Assembly (NCBI RefSeq): GCF_014337155.1
Contig: NZ_CP060632.1
Coordinates: 653,501 to 717,500 of the forward strand
Direction: 5' to 3'
From: Wujia chipingensis
GTDB lineage: Bacteria > Bacillota > Clostridia > Lachnospirales > Lachnospiraceae
DNA length: 64,000 nt
This document shows, one piece after another, positions 1-9,025 of the stretch. The notes beneath the pieces were generated by a model that saw only the letters and a list, made by a program, of their open reading frames with translations, had not been told where the DNA came from and did no database searches. The position numbers and the translations under genes are program-made. Every line of letters starts with the position of its first letter. The first letter of the stretch is position 1.

Positions 1-85
1 TGTAAGATAATGTTAAGATACTTCTGTAATAAAAATGTAACAATATGTGTAAGAAGTTACAAAAATATTTTGCAAGGTGAAAGAA

Positions 86-1438
86 ATGAGTAGAAGAACG
101 AAGTTAAAAGTACGGAATATGCGATTATTCCTCACAAAGAATGTATTTAACAGTCGTTACATAGTTAGAAATATTTTAGCCTTTACGATTATGGTTACAG
201 TTGTTGCCATGTGTGCAGGCGCAGGCATTATGATTGGAAACAGGAAAGAAGCAAAAGCAGATACAGTTGTTGCTTCTGGAAATGTGGAAGAGGTTGTGAC
301 TCTGGATGGTTCGATGACTTCTATGAATGCAGCCGGAACCAATATGATCCGTGCAGATCTGGAGTCTGTTATGACTGCAGATAAGGAAGCAAAGGAAAAA
401 GAAGTGGTTGCTGCGGCAGCTGCAGAGTTTACAGATAAGTGTGCAGCTAATCGGGATGATGTGAATGTCCGTGCAGAGGCATCTACGGATTCTGCAATCG
501 TTGGCCATATGAATATCGGTGCTTGTGGCGATGTGCTTGCACAGGCAGACGGATGGGTGCAGATTTCGTCTGGTGATGTAAAGGGCTATGTGAAAGCAGA
601 TTATGTTACAATCGGCGAGGAAGCATATGCACTTGCAAAGCAGTATTATTCTATGACAGCCGTTGCGAAGGAAGATGGTATCAATCTTCGTGCAGCAGCC
701 AATAAGGACGCTGAGGTTGTCGGTGCGGTTTATGAGAATGTAACTTATACAGTTACACCAGAGAAAACAGATGATGCATGGGTATGTCTTCAGGTGGCAA
801 CTGGTACCGAAGGATATGCAAGTGCAGATTATATGGAAGTCACAGAAGGATATCGTGTTGCAGAGCCAGTCGATGGTACAGCGGTAGACGAAGATACAAC
901 TTCTGAGGAGACATCTACAACTGAGACAAAGAAGGCTTCTGGCAGTGTAGAGGAGAACAAGCAGTCGACACAGACAACAACAGAAAAGACTTCTACAACA
1001 CAGCAGACAACAACAGAAGCAACAACACAGGCAAACAACAGCTCGAATATCGGCTCTTCATCCAGAACACCGGTATCCCTGAGTGATGCAGATATCAATC
1101 TGATGGCAGCTGTAATGACACTGGAATGTGGAAATGAGTCCTACGAAGGACAGCTTGCGGTAGCAAATGTAATTTTGAACCGCCTGCAGTCTGGCGCATG
1201 GGGCAGTACGATCAGCAGTGTTGTTTATGCAGCCAACCAGTTCAGCGTTGTATCGGATTCCAGATTGCAAGGACTGATTCAGAACGGTGCGCAGGCAAGC
1301 TGTATTCAGGCAGCCAGAGATGCGTGTGCAGGCAATAACAACATCGGTGATCTGATGTCATTCCGTCCTGCAAGATATGTGGATACAAGTACACTTGGAA
1401 CCTATAAGCAGATTGGTAATCACGTGTTCTTCAAATAG
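86..1438 (+). CDS. Secreted SH3-domain cell wall hydrolase, SleB family
   Basis: Exported peptidoglycan-active protein. An N-terminal basic stretch is followed by a hydrophobic segment (about residues 30-55) that should act as signal or anchor. Two bacterial SH3-like repeats follow (about 110-175 and 185-250; each has the 'NVRAEAS'/'NLRAAAN' signature and a 'GYV/GYA' end), then a Thr/Glu/Gln-rich low-complexity linker (about 265-330), then a C-terminal SleB/Hydrolase_2 domain with the conserved 'LECGNESYEGQLAVANVILNR' region shortened here to its key residues E, E, N and R. SleB-family enzymes are spore-cortex or wall lytic transglycosylases; the SH3 repeats suggest wall binding. I start at ATG 86, because AAGGTG lies 6 nt upstream; a GTG at 77 overlaps that ribosome site. 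Substrate and growth stage are unknown: the SH3 plus linker architecture fits vegetative wall remodelling at least as well as germination. Confidence 0.85.
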   Translation: MSRRTKLKVRNMRLFLTKNVFNSRYIVRNILAFTIMVTVVAMCAGAGIMIGNRKEAKADTVVASGNVEEVVTLDGSMTSMNAAGTNMIRADLESVMTADKEAKEKEVVAAAAAEFTDKCAANRDDVNVRAEASTDSAIVGHMNIGACGDVLAQADGWVQISSGDVKGYVKADYVTIGEEAYALAKQYYSMTAVAKEDGINLRAAANKDAEVVGAVYENVTYTVTPEKTDDAWVCLQVATGTEGYASADYMEVTEGYRVAEPVDGTAVDEDTTSEETSTTETKKASGSVEENKQSTQTTTEKTSTTQQTTTEATTQANNSSNIGSSSRTPVSLSDADINLMAAVMTLECGNESYEGQLAVANVILNRLQSGAWGSTISSVVYAANQFSVVSDSRLQGLIQNGAQASCIQAARDACAGNNNIGDLMSFRPARYVDTSTLGTYKQIGNHVFFK

Positions 1439-1452
1439 ACAGAGAGATAAGA

Positions 1453-1493
1453 AAAGCAACATGTTAGCGGGCAGCTAAGATGTTGCTTTTTTT
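1453..1493 (+). terminator. Rho-independent terminator after the wall hydrolase
   Basis: A 13-bp stem (GCAACATGTTAGC, one mismatch, loop about 5 nt) is followed by a run of seven T. Confidence 0.9.
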
Positions 1494-1494
1494 C

Positions 1495-1523
1495 TTGCTT
1501 TCTTGTATGGAATTGGGTACAAT
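1495..1523 (+). promoter_or_regulatory. Promoter of the glycosyltransferase cluster
   Basis: TTGCTT, 17-bp spacer, TACAAT directly behind the upstream terminator. Transcription would begin near 1530, which leaves little leader for an ATG at 1535 and favours the later start at 1571. Confidence 0.5.
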
Positions 1524-1570
1524 GTAGAAGTATTATGACAAAAAATAAAGGTAGTCAAAGAAGGAAAATA

Positions 1571-2740
1571 ATGAAGGTAGCATTGATTGCTTCGGATAAT
1601 AATGCAAGTTCTGGAGCTTTCCTAAGCATGACAAATCTTGCAATACAATTAAATCAATTACATGTAAAAACGATTGTGATCATTCCAAAGGAAGGACCTT
1701 ATGTAGGACCTGGCGATGGAGTAAACTTATTAAGAAAACACAAAATCAAATATTATGTGGTTCCATCCATATCAGGAGTTGTATCATGTGATTTTCCAAG
1801 AAATATACTGGCAACACTGGGGCAGATAAAATATATTTTAAGAAATAAAATCTATGCACGTGGATTGGCGGGTATCCTAAAGAAGGAACATGTGGATTTG
1901 GTGCATATTAACACGGTGTATAGCTATTTTGGCGCATATGCTGCCCGTAAGGTGAATATTCCTTATGTATGGCATATCCGGGAGTTTTTGGAGGAAGATC
2001 AGGGGAATGAGTTCTATTTTCCGAAATATATGTATAAGTTGATGAACCGGGCAGATCTAGTCATTGCCATTTCCCGTAGCATTTATAAAAAATATAATAA
2101 ATCACTTCATAAAAATGTCATGAAGGTTATATATAATGGAATTGACATAGATCAATTTTATAAGCCAGAGAGACAGATATTTGAAGATTCGATATTGAAA
2201 CTTTGCTATGTTGGCGGACTTTCAGAATTAAAGGGAACGGATGATTTGATTGAGGCTTGCCGCTTGTTGAATCAGGAGGGGTATCAGGATGCATACCGGC
2301 TGATGATTGCAGGAAGAGGTGGGGAAGAGTATGAGGAAGCATTGCGCGAGAAATTAAAAGCGAATCATATAGAAAATGTAGAACTGCTTGGATTTCGAAG
2401 TGATGTGCCCGATGTGATGGCACAGGCAGATGTATCGATTGTAACTTCCCGGTGTGAGGCGTTTGGACGTGTAACCGTGGAAGCAATGCTGACGGGAAAT
2501 CTGGTGCTGGGTGCGGATTCAGCGGGAACAAAAGAACTTTTGAAAGACGGAAAATTCGGTGTGCTGTATCAATGCGGAAATCCAGAAAGTATTAAGCAGA
2601 AGATGCTATATATTTTAAATCATAAAGAAGAATTGCGGGAGATAGCAAAGACAGCCCGTGATTTCATGGCAGAGCATATGACAGCAAAGAAAAATGCCGA
2701 AAACATATATCGTGAATACCAGCGAATTTTAGGAGAGTAA
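1571..2740 (+). CDS. Glycosyltransferase family 4 (GT-B fold)
   Basis: Retaining nucleotide-sugar glycosyltransferase of the GT4 type. The N-terminal half starts with 'MKVALIASDNNASSGAF', typical of the acceptor-binding Rossmann domain. The C-terminal half carries 'LCYVGGLSELKG', 'LLGFRSDVPDVM' and the E-x7-E region 'EAFGRVTVEAML' that contacts the donor nucleotide sugar. Start choice: ATG 1571 has AAGGAAA just upstream and gives the normal N-terminus; an in-frame ATG at 1535 would add 12 residues close to the predicted transcript start. It is the first of four glycosyltransferase genes, followed after 1 nt by the next, so all four probably build one cell-surface glycan. Donor and acceptor cannot be told from sequence. 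No transmembrane segment is evident, so it should be cytosolic or peripheral. Confidence 0.88.
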   Translation: MKVALIASDNNASSGAFLSMTNLAIQLNQLHVKTIVIIPKEGPYVGPGDGVNLLRKHKIKYYVVPSISGVVSCDFPRNILATLGQIKYILRNKIYARGLAGILKKEHVDLVHINTVYSYFGAYAARKVNIPYVWHIREFLEEDQGNEFYFPKYMYKLMNRADLVIAISRSIYKKYNKSLHKNVMKVIYNGIDIDQFYKPERQIFEDSILKLCYVGGLSELKGTDDLIEACRLLNQEGYQDAYRLMIAGRGGEEYEEALREKLKANHIENVELLGFRSDVPDVMAQADVSIVTSRCEAFGRVTVEAMLTGNLVLGADSAGTKELLKDGKFGVLYQCGNPESIKQKMLYILNHKEELREIAKTARDFMAEHMTAKKNAENIYREYQRILGE

Positions 2741-2741
2741 A

Positions 2742-3650
2742 ATGGCAGATATTATTTTTGCGTTTGTGGTACTCCATTATAATGAACCAAAAGTGACAGA
2801 AAAATGTGTGAAAGCAATCCGGGAGAATACAAAGAAGCACAGTTCAGAGATTGTCATTGTTGATAATTGTTCTCCGGATGGTTCAGGGGGTTATTTGGAG
2901 AAAAAATATAAAGACCAACCGCATATTACAGTTTTGAAAGCAGAGAAAAATCTGGGGTTTGCCAGAGGAAATAACATTGGGTATACCTATGCAAAGCAGA
3001 CGTTGCATGCGGATTATATATGTGTGATGAACAATGATGTATTGCTGTTACAGCCGGATTTTATAGAGCGGATTGTACAGGAGTATGAGACGTCGAAGTG
3101 TGGAATAGTTGGACCGCATATCACATTATTGAACGGCTATACCAATTATATGTATCTCAAAATACATACGCGGGAATATTTTGAACATGAATTACAAATG
3201 TCGAAACAGATGTACCGGTATTATACTTCCAGACTTTATCCGGTTCGAAATATAATCAATCGAACACTGGACAAACTGCTCCCTGCGTTGAAGTTTCAGA
3301 AGCAACCGGTTAAGGAGACATTGGACGATAAGATACAGATGGTGATTGCGAGCAAGCAACGGCACAAAAATATCGTTTTGCATGGCTGCTGTCTGATTCT
3401 GACACCGCTCTATATTGGAAAGTTTGATACAGCATTTGACGACCGGACATTTATGTTCCGTGAGGAAGAGCTTTTATATTTGCGGTGCCGCAAGCATGAA
3501 ATTGAAACGGTATATGAACCGTCGATTGATATTCTGCATTTGGAGGATATGTCTACCAATGCAACATTTAAGAAGGACTGTAAACGGGAGGCGTTTAAAA
3601 ACAAATGCCAGATCGATTCGTTACAGATTTTGCTGGAGGAACTAAGATGA
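2742..3650 (+). CDS. Glycosyltransferase family 2 (rhamnosyl/galactofuranosyl-like)
   Basis: GT-A fold, inverting family 2 enzyme. Visible landmarks are the N-terminal 'FVVLHYNEP', 'IVIVDNCSPDGSGG', 'NLGFARGNN' and the metal-binding region 'CVMNNDVLL', where the usual DxD is N-N-D. A C-terminal 'FREEELLYLRCR' would be the catalytic-base/donor region (ED-type). About 302 residues, normal for WbbL-type enzymes. It begins 1 nt after the GT4 gene and its TGA overlaps the next ATG (ATGA), so the three are translationally coupled. Family known; sugar specificity not determinable. Confidence 0.85.
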   Translation: MADIIFAFVVLHYNEPKVTEKCVKAIRENTKKHSSEIVIVDNCSPDGSGGYLEKKYKDQPHITVLKAEKNLGFARGNNIGYTYAKQTLHADYICVMNNDVLLLQPDFIERIVQEYETSKCGIVGPHITLLNGYTNYMYLKIHTREYFEHELQMSKQMYRYYTSRLYPVRNIINRTLDKLLPALKFQKQPVKETLDDKIQMVIASKQRHKNIVLHGCCLILTPLYIGKFDTAFDDRTFMFREEELLYLRCRKHEIETVYEPSIDILHLEDMSTNATFKKDCKREAFKNKCQIDSLQILLEELR

Positions 3651-4570
3651 AATATGGAGTCGTAATTGTAACATATAACCGGTTAGAATTACTGAAGGAA
3701 TGTATTGAGAATTGTATCAGACAGACAATCCCGTTTGAAAAGATTATTATCGTAAATAATTGCAGTACCGATGGAACGGACGAGTATTTGCAACAGTACA
3801 AAGCAGATATGCGGTTTGTGATTTCGGAACAGACGGAGAATCTGGGCGGTGCAGGCGGATTCCGTGTAGGATTGGAGCTTGCAGGTAAAGAAGATCTGGA
3901 CTGGGTGCTGATCATCGATGATGATGCGATGATCGCAGAAGATTATATTCAGAAATGTGACCGCGTGATTCGCCGGTATCCGAATGTGGTAGCATGTTCG
4001 GGAACGGTTTATACGGATGGAAAGATTCAGACGATCCACCGGAGAGTGATTGCAAACCGGACGTTGTATCTGGAGAAGAACGTTCCGTTATCTGCATATG
4101 AGCGCAAATGCTTCCGCTACGATCTGGCAACGTTTTGCGGTTTGATGGTTCGTGCAGATATCCTTGCAAAGATTGGACTTCCGAAATCAGAATATTTTAT
4201 CTGGTATGACGATACCGAGTTTTCGATGCGCCTGCGGAAGTATGGCGGCATTGTAAACGTCAATGCGGCACATCTGAATCATAAAACGGTGTTGCCATCG
4301 GGTGAACAGAAGGGCTTTTTCATGCGGATGGGCTGGAGAACCTATTATGGACACCGGAACCGACTGGATGCAGTGAAAACGCATTGCAGCAAGGTGACAC
4401 AGCTTGTGATCTATGCAGAGTTTATGGTCTTTATTGCATGTGGCGCAGGTATGTGCCTGATCCCGAAATACCATCGTCAGGGAAAATATATCACACGAAT
4501 GTTGTGGGACGCGTGGATGGATGGGAAAGCAGGAAGATTAGGAAAAAATAAAAAGTATGTACCAAACTAG
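3647..4570 (+). CDS. Glycosyltransferase family 2, rhamnosyl/galactofuranosyltransferase-like
   Basis: Second GT2 enzyme, 307 residues from ATG 3647, which overlaps the upstream stop as ATGA and has GGAGGA 6 nt before it; earlier in-frame starts lie within the upstream gene. Landmarks: 'VVIVTYNRLELL', 'IVNNCSTDGTDEYL', 'NLGGAGGFRVGL', the metal-binding triplet in 'VLIIDDDAMI', and 'WYDDTEFSMRLRKYG' as likely catalytic-base/acceptor region. The G-G-A-G-G-F motif and D-D-D triplet are shared with the next gene product and with GlfT-type galactofuranosyltransferases, so furanose transfer is a reasonable inference. A weakly hydrophobic C-terminal stretch (near residue 265) might give membrane association. 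Confidence 0.85.
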   Translation: MKYGVVIVTYNRLELLKECIENCIRQTIPFEKIIIVNNCSTDGTDEYLQQYKADMRFVISEQTENLGGAGGFRVGLELAGKEDLDWVLIIDDDAMIAEDYIQKCDRVIRRYPNVVACSGTVYTDGKIQTIHRRVIANRTLYLEKNVPLSAYERKCFRYDLATFCGLMVRADILAKIGLPKSEYFIWYDDTEFSMRLRKYGGIVNVNAAHLNHKTVLPSGEQKGFFMRMGWRTYYGHRNRLDAVKTHCSKVTQLVIYAEFMVFIACGAGMCLIPKYHRQGKYITRMLWDAWMDGKAGRLGKNKKYVPN

Positions 4571-4580
4571 GAGGGGAATT

Positions 4581-6371
4581 ATGATTATACAACCGCTTTT
4601 GTTTCCGAAGCAGGAGGTCTGCCCGGAGCAGAAAATGTATTATAGAATTAAGGAAGACAAGATATCGTTAGAGACATATTTTAACGCATTTTCAATTGGA
4701 AAGTGGAAGAAATATACCGATCTGGATAACCTTTATTTTGAGGTAGAGTCCGAAGAAGCATTGCAGTTTACCTGCGTACACGCAGTCGGCAGTGTAGCAG
4801 CCGGACATGATTGTACACGGGAAATGATTCAGAAGGAGTCGCCATCTAAGTATGTAGCAGTTGTGCGTCGTAAAATTCCGTGTTCCGTGTCAAAGGATGG
4901 AAACAAATATCATCTGCAGTTTGAGGAATTGCCAGACGATGGTATTTTGTATGTGAATATAAAATGCCAGAAAGAGGTATCTGATATCTCGGAGGTTTTA
5001 TTGTCCGGTGGGTATGGAACAGAGGCTGTGATGACGCAGAAGCCGGTCATTGCACTTGGAATCTGTACATTTAAGCGGGAGGAGTTTTTAAAACGAAATG
5101 TTAATCTGGTATTGAATCACATTATCAATAATCCGGACAGCCCGCTTTATGGAAATCTGGAGGTCTATGTATCCGATAATGGACAGACGATCGAGCCGGA
5201 TACCTTTGACAGCGATAAGATTCATGTATTCCCGAATATCAATGCGGGTGGTGCAGGTGGATTTACCCGCTGCATTATGGAAGCTTTGTTTTATAGAAAA
5301 CCATCGCCATTTACGCATATTATCCTGATGGATGATGATATTCTGCTTGATACAGCCGTAGTAGAACGGACATGGTTGTTCCTGTCACATGTGAAGAAGG
5401 AATATCAGGGCGCAATCCTTGGTGGCGAGATGTTTGAGCTTGACCGTAAATATATGCAGTTTGAGGCAGGTGCTTTGACACATTGGCAGCTAAATGATTT
5501 CTATCATCGCCATTATGACATGCGCAAGCCGGATATGGTAAGTGCAAACGAGCAGGAGACACCGATCAATTACAGTGGCTGGTGGTATAACTGTATTCCA
5601 ACAACAGAGATACAGGCAGACAATCTCCCAATTCCTGCATTTATTCATTTCGATGATATTGAATACGGTGTGCGCCATTCAGACAAGGGTGTCATCCTGA
5701 TCAATGGTATTTGCGTATGGCATCCACAGGCACCAAACAAGGCGTCTGTATCGATGTCATATTATGACATGCGAAATGCATTGATTGCGGAGGCATCTAC
5801 GATGAAAGAACTTGGCTCACCGTGGAAGCTGCTTGGATATATGACGATGATGATGGGAATTCATGTAGTTGATTACCGGTACAATCTGGTAGAGTGTATC
5901 CTGCAGGGATACAATGATTTCCACAAGGGACCGGAAGCATTTATGCAGATCGACCCGGTACAGAAACATGCAGAGCTTGCAACACTCAATTACAAGTTTA
6001 TCTCACCGGAAGAAGCAGGCATCAAGGAGCCGGTGAAGATGAAGAAGAATTTCTTCCCGCCGTTTGTCAATGGAATCATCTGTATGTTTTGCTGGTTGTT
6101 GCCACCATTGCGGGATATCAAGGCAGTATCTGCGATCGGTATCGAGCAGCCACATATCTACAAGCGGATGTTCCTGTACGATGAAGAGAAGAATGCAGGC
6201 TATATCCTGCAGAGAGATTACAAGAAAGGTTTCCATTATCTGGGCGAGTATTTAAAGACAGCCAAGAATATCCTGCTGTATTACAAGCGGGACAGAAAGA
6301 AATGGCATAAAGCAAGACCACAGTTTACTTCTTTGGAATTCTGGGAGAAGTATCTGAAGCTTGATAAATAA
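4581..6371 (+). CDS. GlfT2-like polymerising galactofuranosyltransferase
   Basis: Large (596 residues) GT2 protein with the layout of mycobacterial GlfT2: N-terminal beta-rich region (about 1-150), GT-A core with 'GICTFKREEFL', 'NAGGAGGFTRC', the D-D-D metal site in 'ILMDDDILL', then 'FIHFDDIEYGVRH' and 'CVWHPQ', which match the catalytic Asp pair and metal-binding His of that family, and a helical C-terminal tail. GlfT2 extends galactofuran from UDP-galactofuranose. ATG 4581 is chosen because AGGAGGGG lies 5-6 nt before it; the in-frame ATG at 4557 precedes the stop of the upstream gene and lacks a site. It is last in the four-gene set. A UDP-galactopyranose mutase (Glf) should exist elsewhere; none is in the window. 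Product linkage is inference. Confidence 0.83.
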   Translation: MIIQPLLFPKQEVCPEQKMYYRIKEDKISLETYFNAFSIGKWKKYTDLDNLYFEVESEEALQFTCVHAVGSVAAGHDCTREMIQKESPSKYVAVVRRKIPCSVSKDGNKYHLQFEELPDDGILYVNIKCQKEVSDISEVLLSGGYGTEAVMTQKPVIALGICTFKREEFLKRNVNLVLNHIINNPDSPLYGNLEVYVSDNGQTIEPDTFDSDKIHVFPNINAGGAGGFTRCIMEALFYRKPSPFTHIILMDDDILLDTAVVERTWLFLSHVKKEYQGAILGGEMFELDRKYMQFEAGALTHWQLNDFYHRHYDMRKPDMVSANEQETPINYSGWWYNCIPTTEIQADNLPIPAFIHFDDIEYGVRHSDKGVILINGICVWHPQAPNKASVSMSYYDMRNALIAEASTMKELGSPWKLLGYMTMMMGIHVVDYRYNLVECILQGYNDFHKGPEAFMQIDPVQKHAELATLNYKFISPEEAGIKEPVKMKKNFFPPFVNGIICMFCWLLPPLRDIKAVSAIGIEQPHIYKRMFLYDEEKNAGYILQRDYKKGFHYLGEYLKTAKNILLYYKRDRKKWHKARPQFTSLEFWEKYLKLDK

Positions 6372-6382
6372 TCAGACAAAAA

Positions 6383-6415
6383 AAGAACCCCGGCATTTGC
6401 CGAGGTTCTTCTTTT
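6383..6415. terminator. Bidirectional terminator between the glycosyltransferases and argG
   Basis: AAGAACC-C-CGGC pairs with GCCG-A-GGTTCTT around a 4-nt loop, flanked by T-rich sequence on the right and A-rich on the left, so it can end both convergent transcripts. Confidence 0.85.
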
Positions 6416-6431
6416 TATAGAACACGTAAAT

Positions 6432-7670
6432 TTATTTATCGTTATTCTTATCCTTTTCTTCACGCTTCTGGTCGAGCATTGCACGAACCTTCATAGAAAG
6501 ACCGAACAGATGGATGAAGCCTTCTGCGTCGTGATGATCGTACAGATCGCCAGTTGTAAAGCTTGCAAGTGACTCAGAGTAGAGTGTATAAGGAGAAGTT
6601 GTACCAGCCTTGATGATGTTACCTTTGTAAAGCTTGAACTTCACTTCACCTGTGATACGATCCTGTGTGCTCTCGATAAATGCCTGCAATGCCTCACGGA
6701 GTGGGCAGAACCATTTTCCTTCGTATACAAGATCTGCATACTTGTCTGAAACTGTCTTCTTGAATGCAAGTGTATCTCTGTCGAGGATCAACTCTTCCAA
6801 CTGCTTATGAGCAGCTAAGAGGATGGTTCCACCAGGAGTCTCATAGACACCACGGGACTTCATACCAACGACACGGTTCTCTACGATATCTACGATACCA
6901 ACACCATGCTTGCCACCGAGACGGTTCAGCTCACGGACTACGTCGGACATCTTCATCTGCTTGCCATTGACTGCAGTCGGAACACCCTTCTCGAAGTTTA
7001 CAGTTACATATTCAGCCTCATCTGGTGCCTTCTCAGGATATGTACCAAGTACAAGAAGGTGATCCCAGTTTGGCTCCAAAGATGGATCTTCAAGCTCCAG
7101 ACCTTCGTGGCTGATGTGCCAGATGTTACGGTCACGGCTGTAAGATGTTGTCACATCAAATGGAAGATCGATGCCGTGCTTCTTACAGAATGCGATTTCA
7201 TCCTCACGGGACTGCATCGTCCACTCTGGCTGTCTCCATGTTGCGATGACATTTAAGTCTGGTGCAAGTGCCTTGATATTGATCTCGAAACGAACCTGAT
7301 CATTTCCCTTACCAGTAGCACCGTGGCAGATCGTTGTAGCACCTTCCTTACGTGCGATCTCTACCAGCTTCTTTGCGATCAGCGGTCTTGCAAAAGAAGT
7401 ACCAAGCAGATACTCATACTCGTAAGTTGCATTTGCCTTTACACCTGGAAGGATGTACTCATCACAGAATTCATCAACGACATCCAGAATGTAGAGCTTC
7501 TCAGCTCCTGAATATTTGGCTCTCTCGTCGAGGCCTTCCAGCTCGCTTTCCTGTCCGACATCGATACATACACATACAACATCGAAATTGTAAGTTTCCT
7601 TTAACCAAGGGATGATTGCTGTGGTATCCAGACCACCAGAATACGCAAGAATAACTTTCTCTTTACCCAT
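6432..7670 (-). CDS. argG: Argininosuccinate synthase
   Basis: Joins citrulline and aspartate with ATP to give argininosuccinate, the penultimate step of arginine synthesis, in the cytosol. The N-terminal pyrophosphatase-type P-loop 'AYSGGLDTTAIIPWL', the 'GATGKGNDQVRFE' citrulline/aspartate-binding segment and 'WHISHEGLELEDP' are all present; 412 residues is normal. Start ATG 7670: GGAGGA lies 7 nt upstream; the in-frame ATG at 7685 overlaps that ribosome site. It is transcribed divergently from argC with ArgR-like sites between, so repression by arginine is likely. argH is not adjacent. Confidence 0.97.
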   Translation of the reverse strand: MGKEKVILAYSGGLDTTAIIPWLKETYNFDVVCVCIDVGQESELEGLDERAKYSGAEKLYILDVVDEFCDEYILPGVKANATYEYEYLLGTSFARPLIAKKLVEIARKEGATTICHGATGKGNDQVRFEINIKALAPDLNVIATWRQPEWTMQSREDEIAFCKKHGIDLPFDVTTSYSRDRNIWHISHEGLELEDPSLEPNWDHLLVLGTYPEKAPDEAEYVTVNFEKGVPTAVNGKQMKMSDVVRELNRLGGKHGVGIVDIVENRVVGMKSRGVYETPGGTILLAAHKQLEELILDRDTLAFKKTVSDKYADLVYEGKWFCPLREALQAFIESTQDRITGEVKFKLYKGNIIKAGTTSPYTLYSESLASFTTGDLYDHHDAEGFIHLFGLSMKVRAMLDQKREEKDKNNDK

Positions 7671-7723
7671 CAAAGTTTCCTCCATAAAATATGTAATAAT
7701 TCACGTTGCGACACGTTTTGTCT

Positions 7724-7752
7724 AGTATACTTCTTTTTTCTGCAAGATGCAA
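7724..7752 (-). promoter_or_regulatory. argG promoter
   Basis: On the minus strand: TTGCAT (7752-7747), 17-bp spacer, TATACT (7729-7724); start expected near 7717, leaving about a 45-nt leader. Confidence 0.65.
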
Positions 7753-7761
7753 CCAGAAATT

Positions 7762-7837
7762 TTGCATATTTCTGCATAATATGTGTATAAATGAATAAAA
7801 ATATGCATAAAACAATATTATCCTGTAAAATTATACA
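7762..7837. promoter_or_regulatory. Candidate ArgR/AhrC operator region between argG and argC
   Basis: Very AT-rich stretch with ARG-box-like sequences: TGAATAAAAATATGCA (7792-7807) resembles the TGAAT-N4-ATTCA type, and TGTAAAATTATACA (7824-7837) is a 12/14 palindrome; TTGCATATTTCTGCATAA (7762-7779) is a third partial match. Position between the two promoters fits a shared hexameric arginine repressor. The assignment is by similarity and context only. Confidence 0.45.
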
Positions 7838-7855
7838 TAAAATATTGAAATAGGG

Positions 7856-7884
7856 TTGCATAAATAAAACTACGGATGTATAAT
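7856..7884 (+). promoter_or_regulatory. argC promoter
   Basis: TTGCAT (7856-7861), 17-bp spacer, TATAAT (7879-7884). The longest argC reading frame begins inside this -10 box, which rules that start out. Confidence 0.75.
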
Positions 7885-7921
7885 GAGACAAATTTGTGAT
7901 TACGGAAAAGAGGCAGGAACA

Positions 7922-8965
7922 ATGGTAAAGGTCGGAATTATAGGAGCAACCGGATATGCCGGTCAGGAATTAGTACGTATTTTGCTGGGACATAAGGACG
8001 CAGAGATCGTCTGGTATGGTTCCAGAAGTTATATCGATCAGGAATACGCATCTGTATATCGGAACATGTTTCAGTTAGTCGATGCGAAATGTATGGATGA
8101 TAATATGGATGAGCTTAGCAAGCAGGCGGATGTAATCTTTACTGCGACACCGCAGGGGCTTTGCGCATCGCTTGTAAATGAGCAGATCTTATCGAATACG
8201 AAGATCGTGGATCTGTCCGCGGATTTCCGTATCAAGGATGTAGCGACGTATGAGAAATGGTACAACTTAGAGCACAAGAGTCCACAGTTTATCGAAGAGG
8301 CAGTATATGGACTGTGTGAGATCAATCGTGAGGATATCAAGAAGGCACGTCTGATCGCGAATCCGGGCTGTTATACAACCTGCTCGATTCTTTCTCTGTA
8401 TCCACTCGTAAAGGAGCGTCTGGTTGATGTCGATACGATCATCGTGGATGCGAAATCCGGAACATCCGGAGCGGGACGTGGCGCCAAGGTTGCAAACCTC
8501 TACTGTGAGGTCAATGAGAGCATCAAGGCGTACGGCGTGACAACACACCGACATACTCCGGAGATCGAGGAGCAGCTTGGTTATGCTTATGATGGTACAC
8601 CGCTTACAATCAACTTCACACCACATCTCGTACCGATGAACCGCGGTATTTTAGTAACAGCATATGCAAAGCTTGTGAAGGATGTCTCTTACGAGGATAT
8701 CAAGGCGGTGTATGATAAATATTATGGCAAGGAGCGCTTCGTGCGTGTGCTTGAAAAGGGCGTCTGCCCGGAGACACGCTGGGTAGAAGGCAGCAACTAT
8801 GTGGATGTGAATTTTGTGATTGACCCTAGAACGAAACGTGTCGTTGTGATGGGTGCGATGGATAATCTGGTGAAGGGTGCTGCCGGACAGGCAGTTCAGA
8901 ACATGAACCTGATCATGGGCTTACCGGAAGAAGAAGGACTTCTGATGCCACCAATGTTCCCATAA
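7922..8965 (+). CDS. argC: N-acetyl-gamma-glutamyl-phosphate reductase
   Basis: NADPH-dependent reduction of N-acetylglutamyl phosphate to the semialdehyde, third step of arginine synthesis. N-terminal Rossmann motif 'GIIGATGYAGQELVRIL' and catalytic Cys about residue 150 in 'NPGCYTT'; 'GTSGAGRG' and the His-rich 'THRHTPE' segment are typical. 347 residues, full length. Start ATG 7922 follows an AGGCAGGA site; an upstream ATG at 7883 is inside the -10 hexamer and cannot be used from this promoter. First gene of argCJB, but separated from argJ by 236 nt holding a large hairpin. Confidence 0.97.
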   Translation: MVKVGIIGATGYAGQELVRILLGHKDAEIVWYGSRSYIDQEYASVYRNMFQLVDAKCMDDNMDELSKQADVIFTATPQGLCASLVNEQILSNTKIVDLSADFRIKDVATYEKWYNLEHKSPQFIEEAVYGLCEINREDIKKARLIANPGCYTTCSILSLYPLVKERLVDVDTIIVDAKSGTSGAGRGAKVANLYCEVNESIKAYGVTTHRHTPEIEEQLGYAYDGTPLTINFTPHLVPMNRGILVTAYAKLVKDVSYEDIKAVYDKYYGKERFVRVLEKGVCPETRWVEGSNYVDVNFVIDPRTKRVVVMGAMDNLVKGAAGQAVQNMNLIMGLPEEEGLLMPPMFP

Positions 8966-9025
8966 CAAGGTAAGGTTTAGCAACAACGATTTATACAAAA
9001 AGAATTTGTGATTAATATGTGGATA

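Noticed and set aside
7883..7921. Upstream start for argC
   Set aside because: The ATG overlaps the -10 hexamer, so the mRNA cannot contain it; ATG 7922 has the ribosome site.
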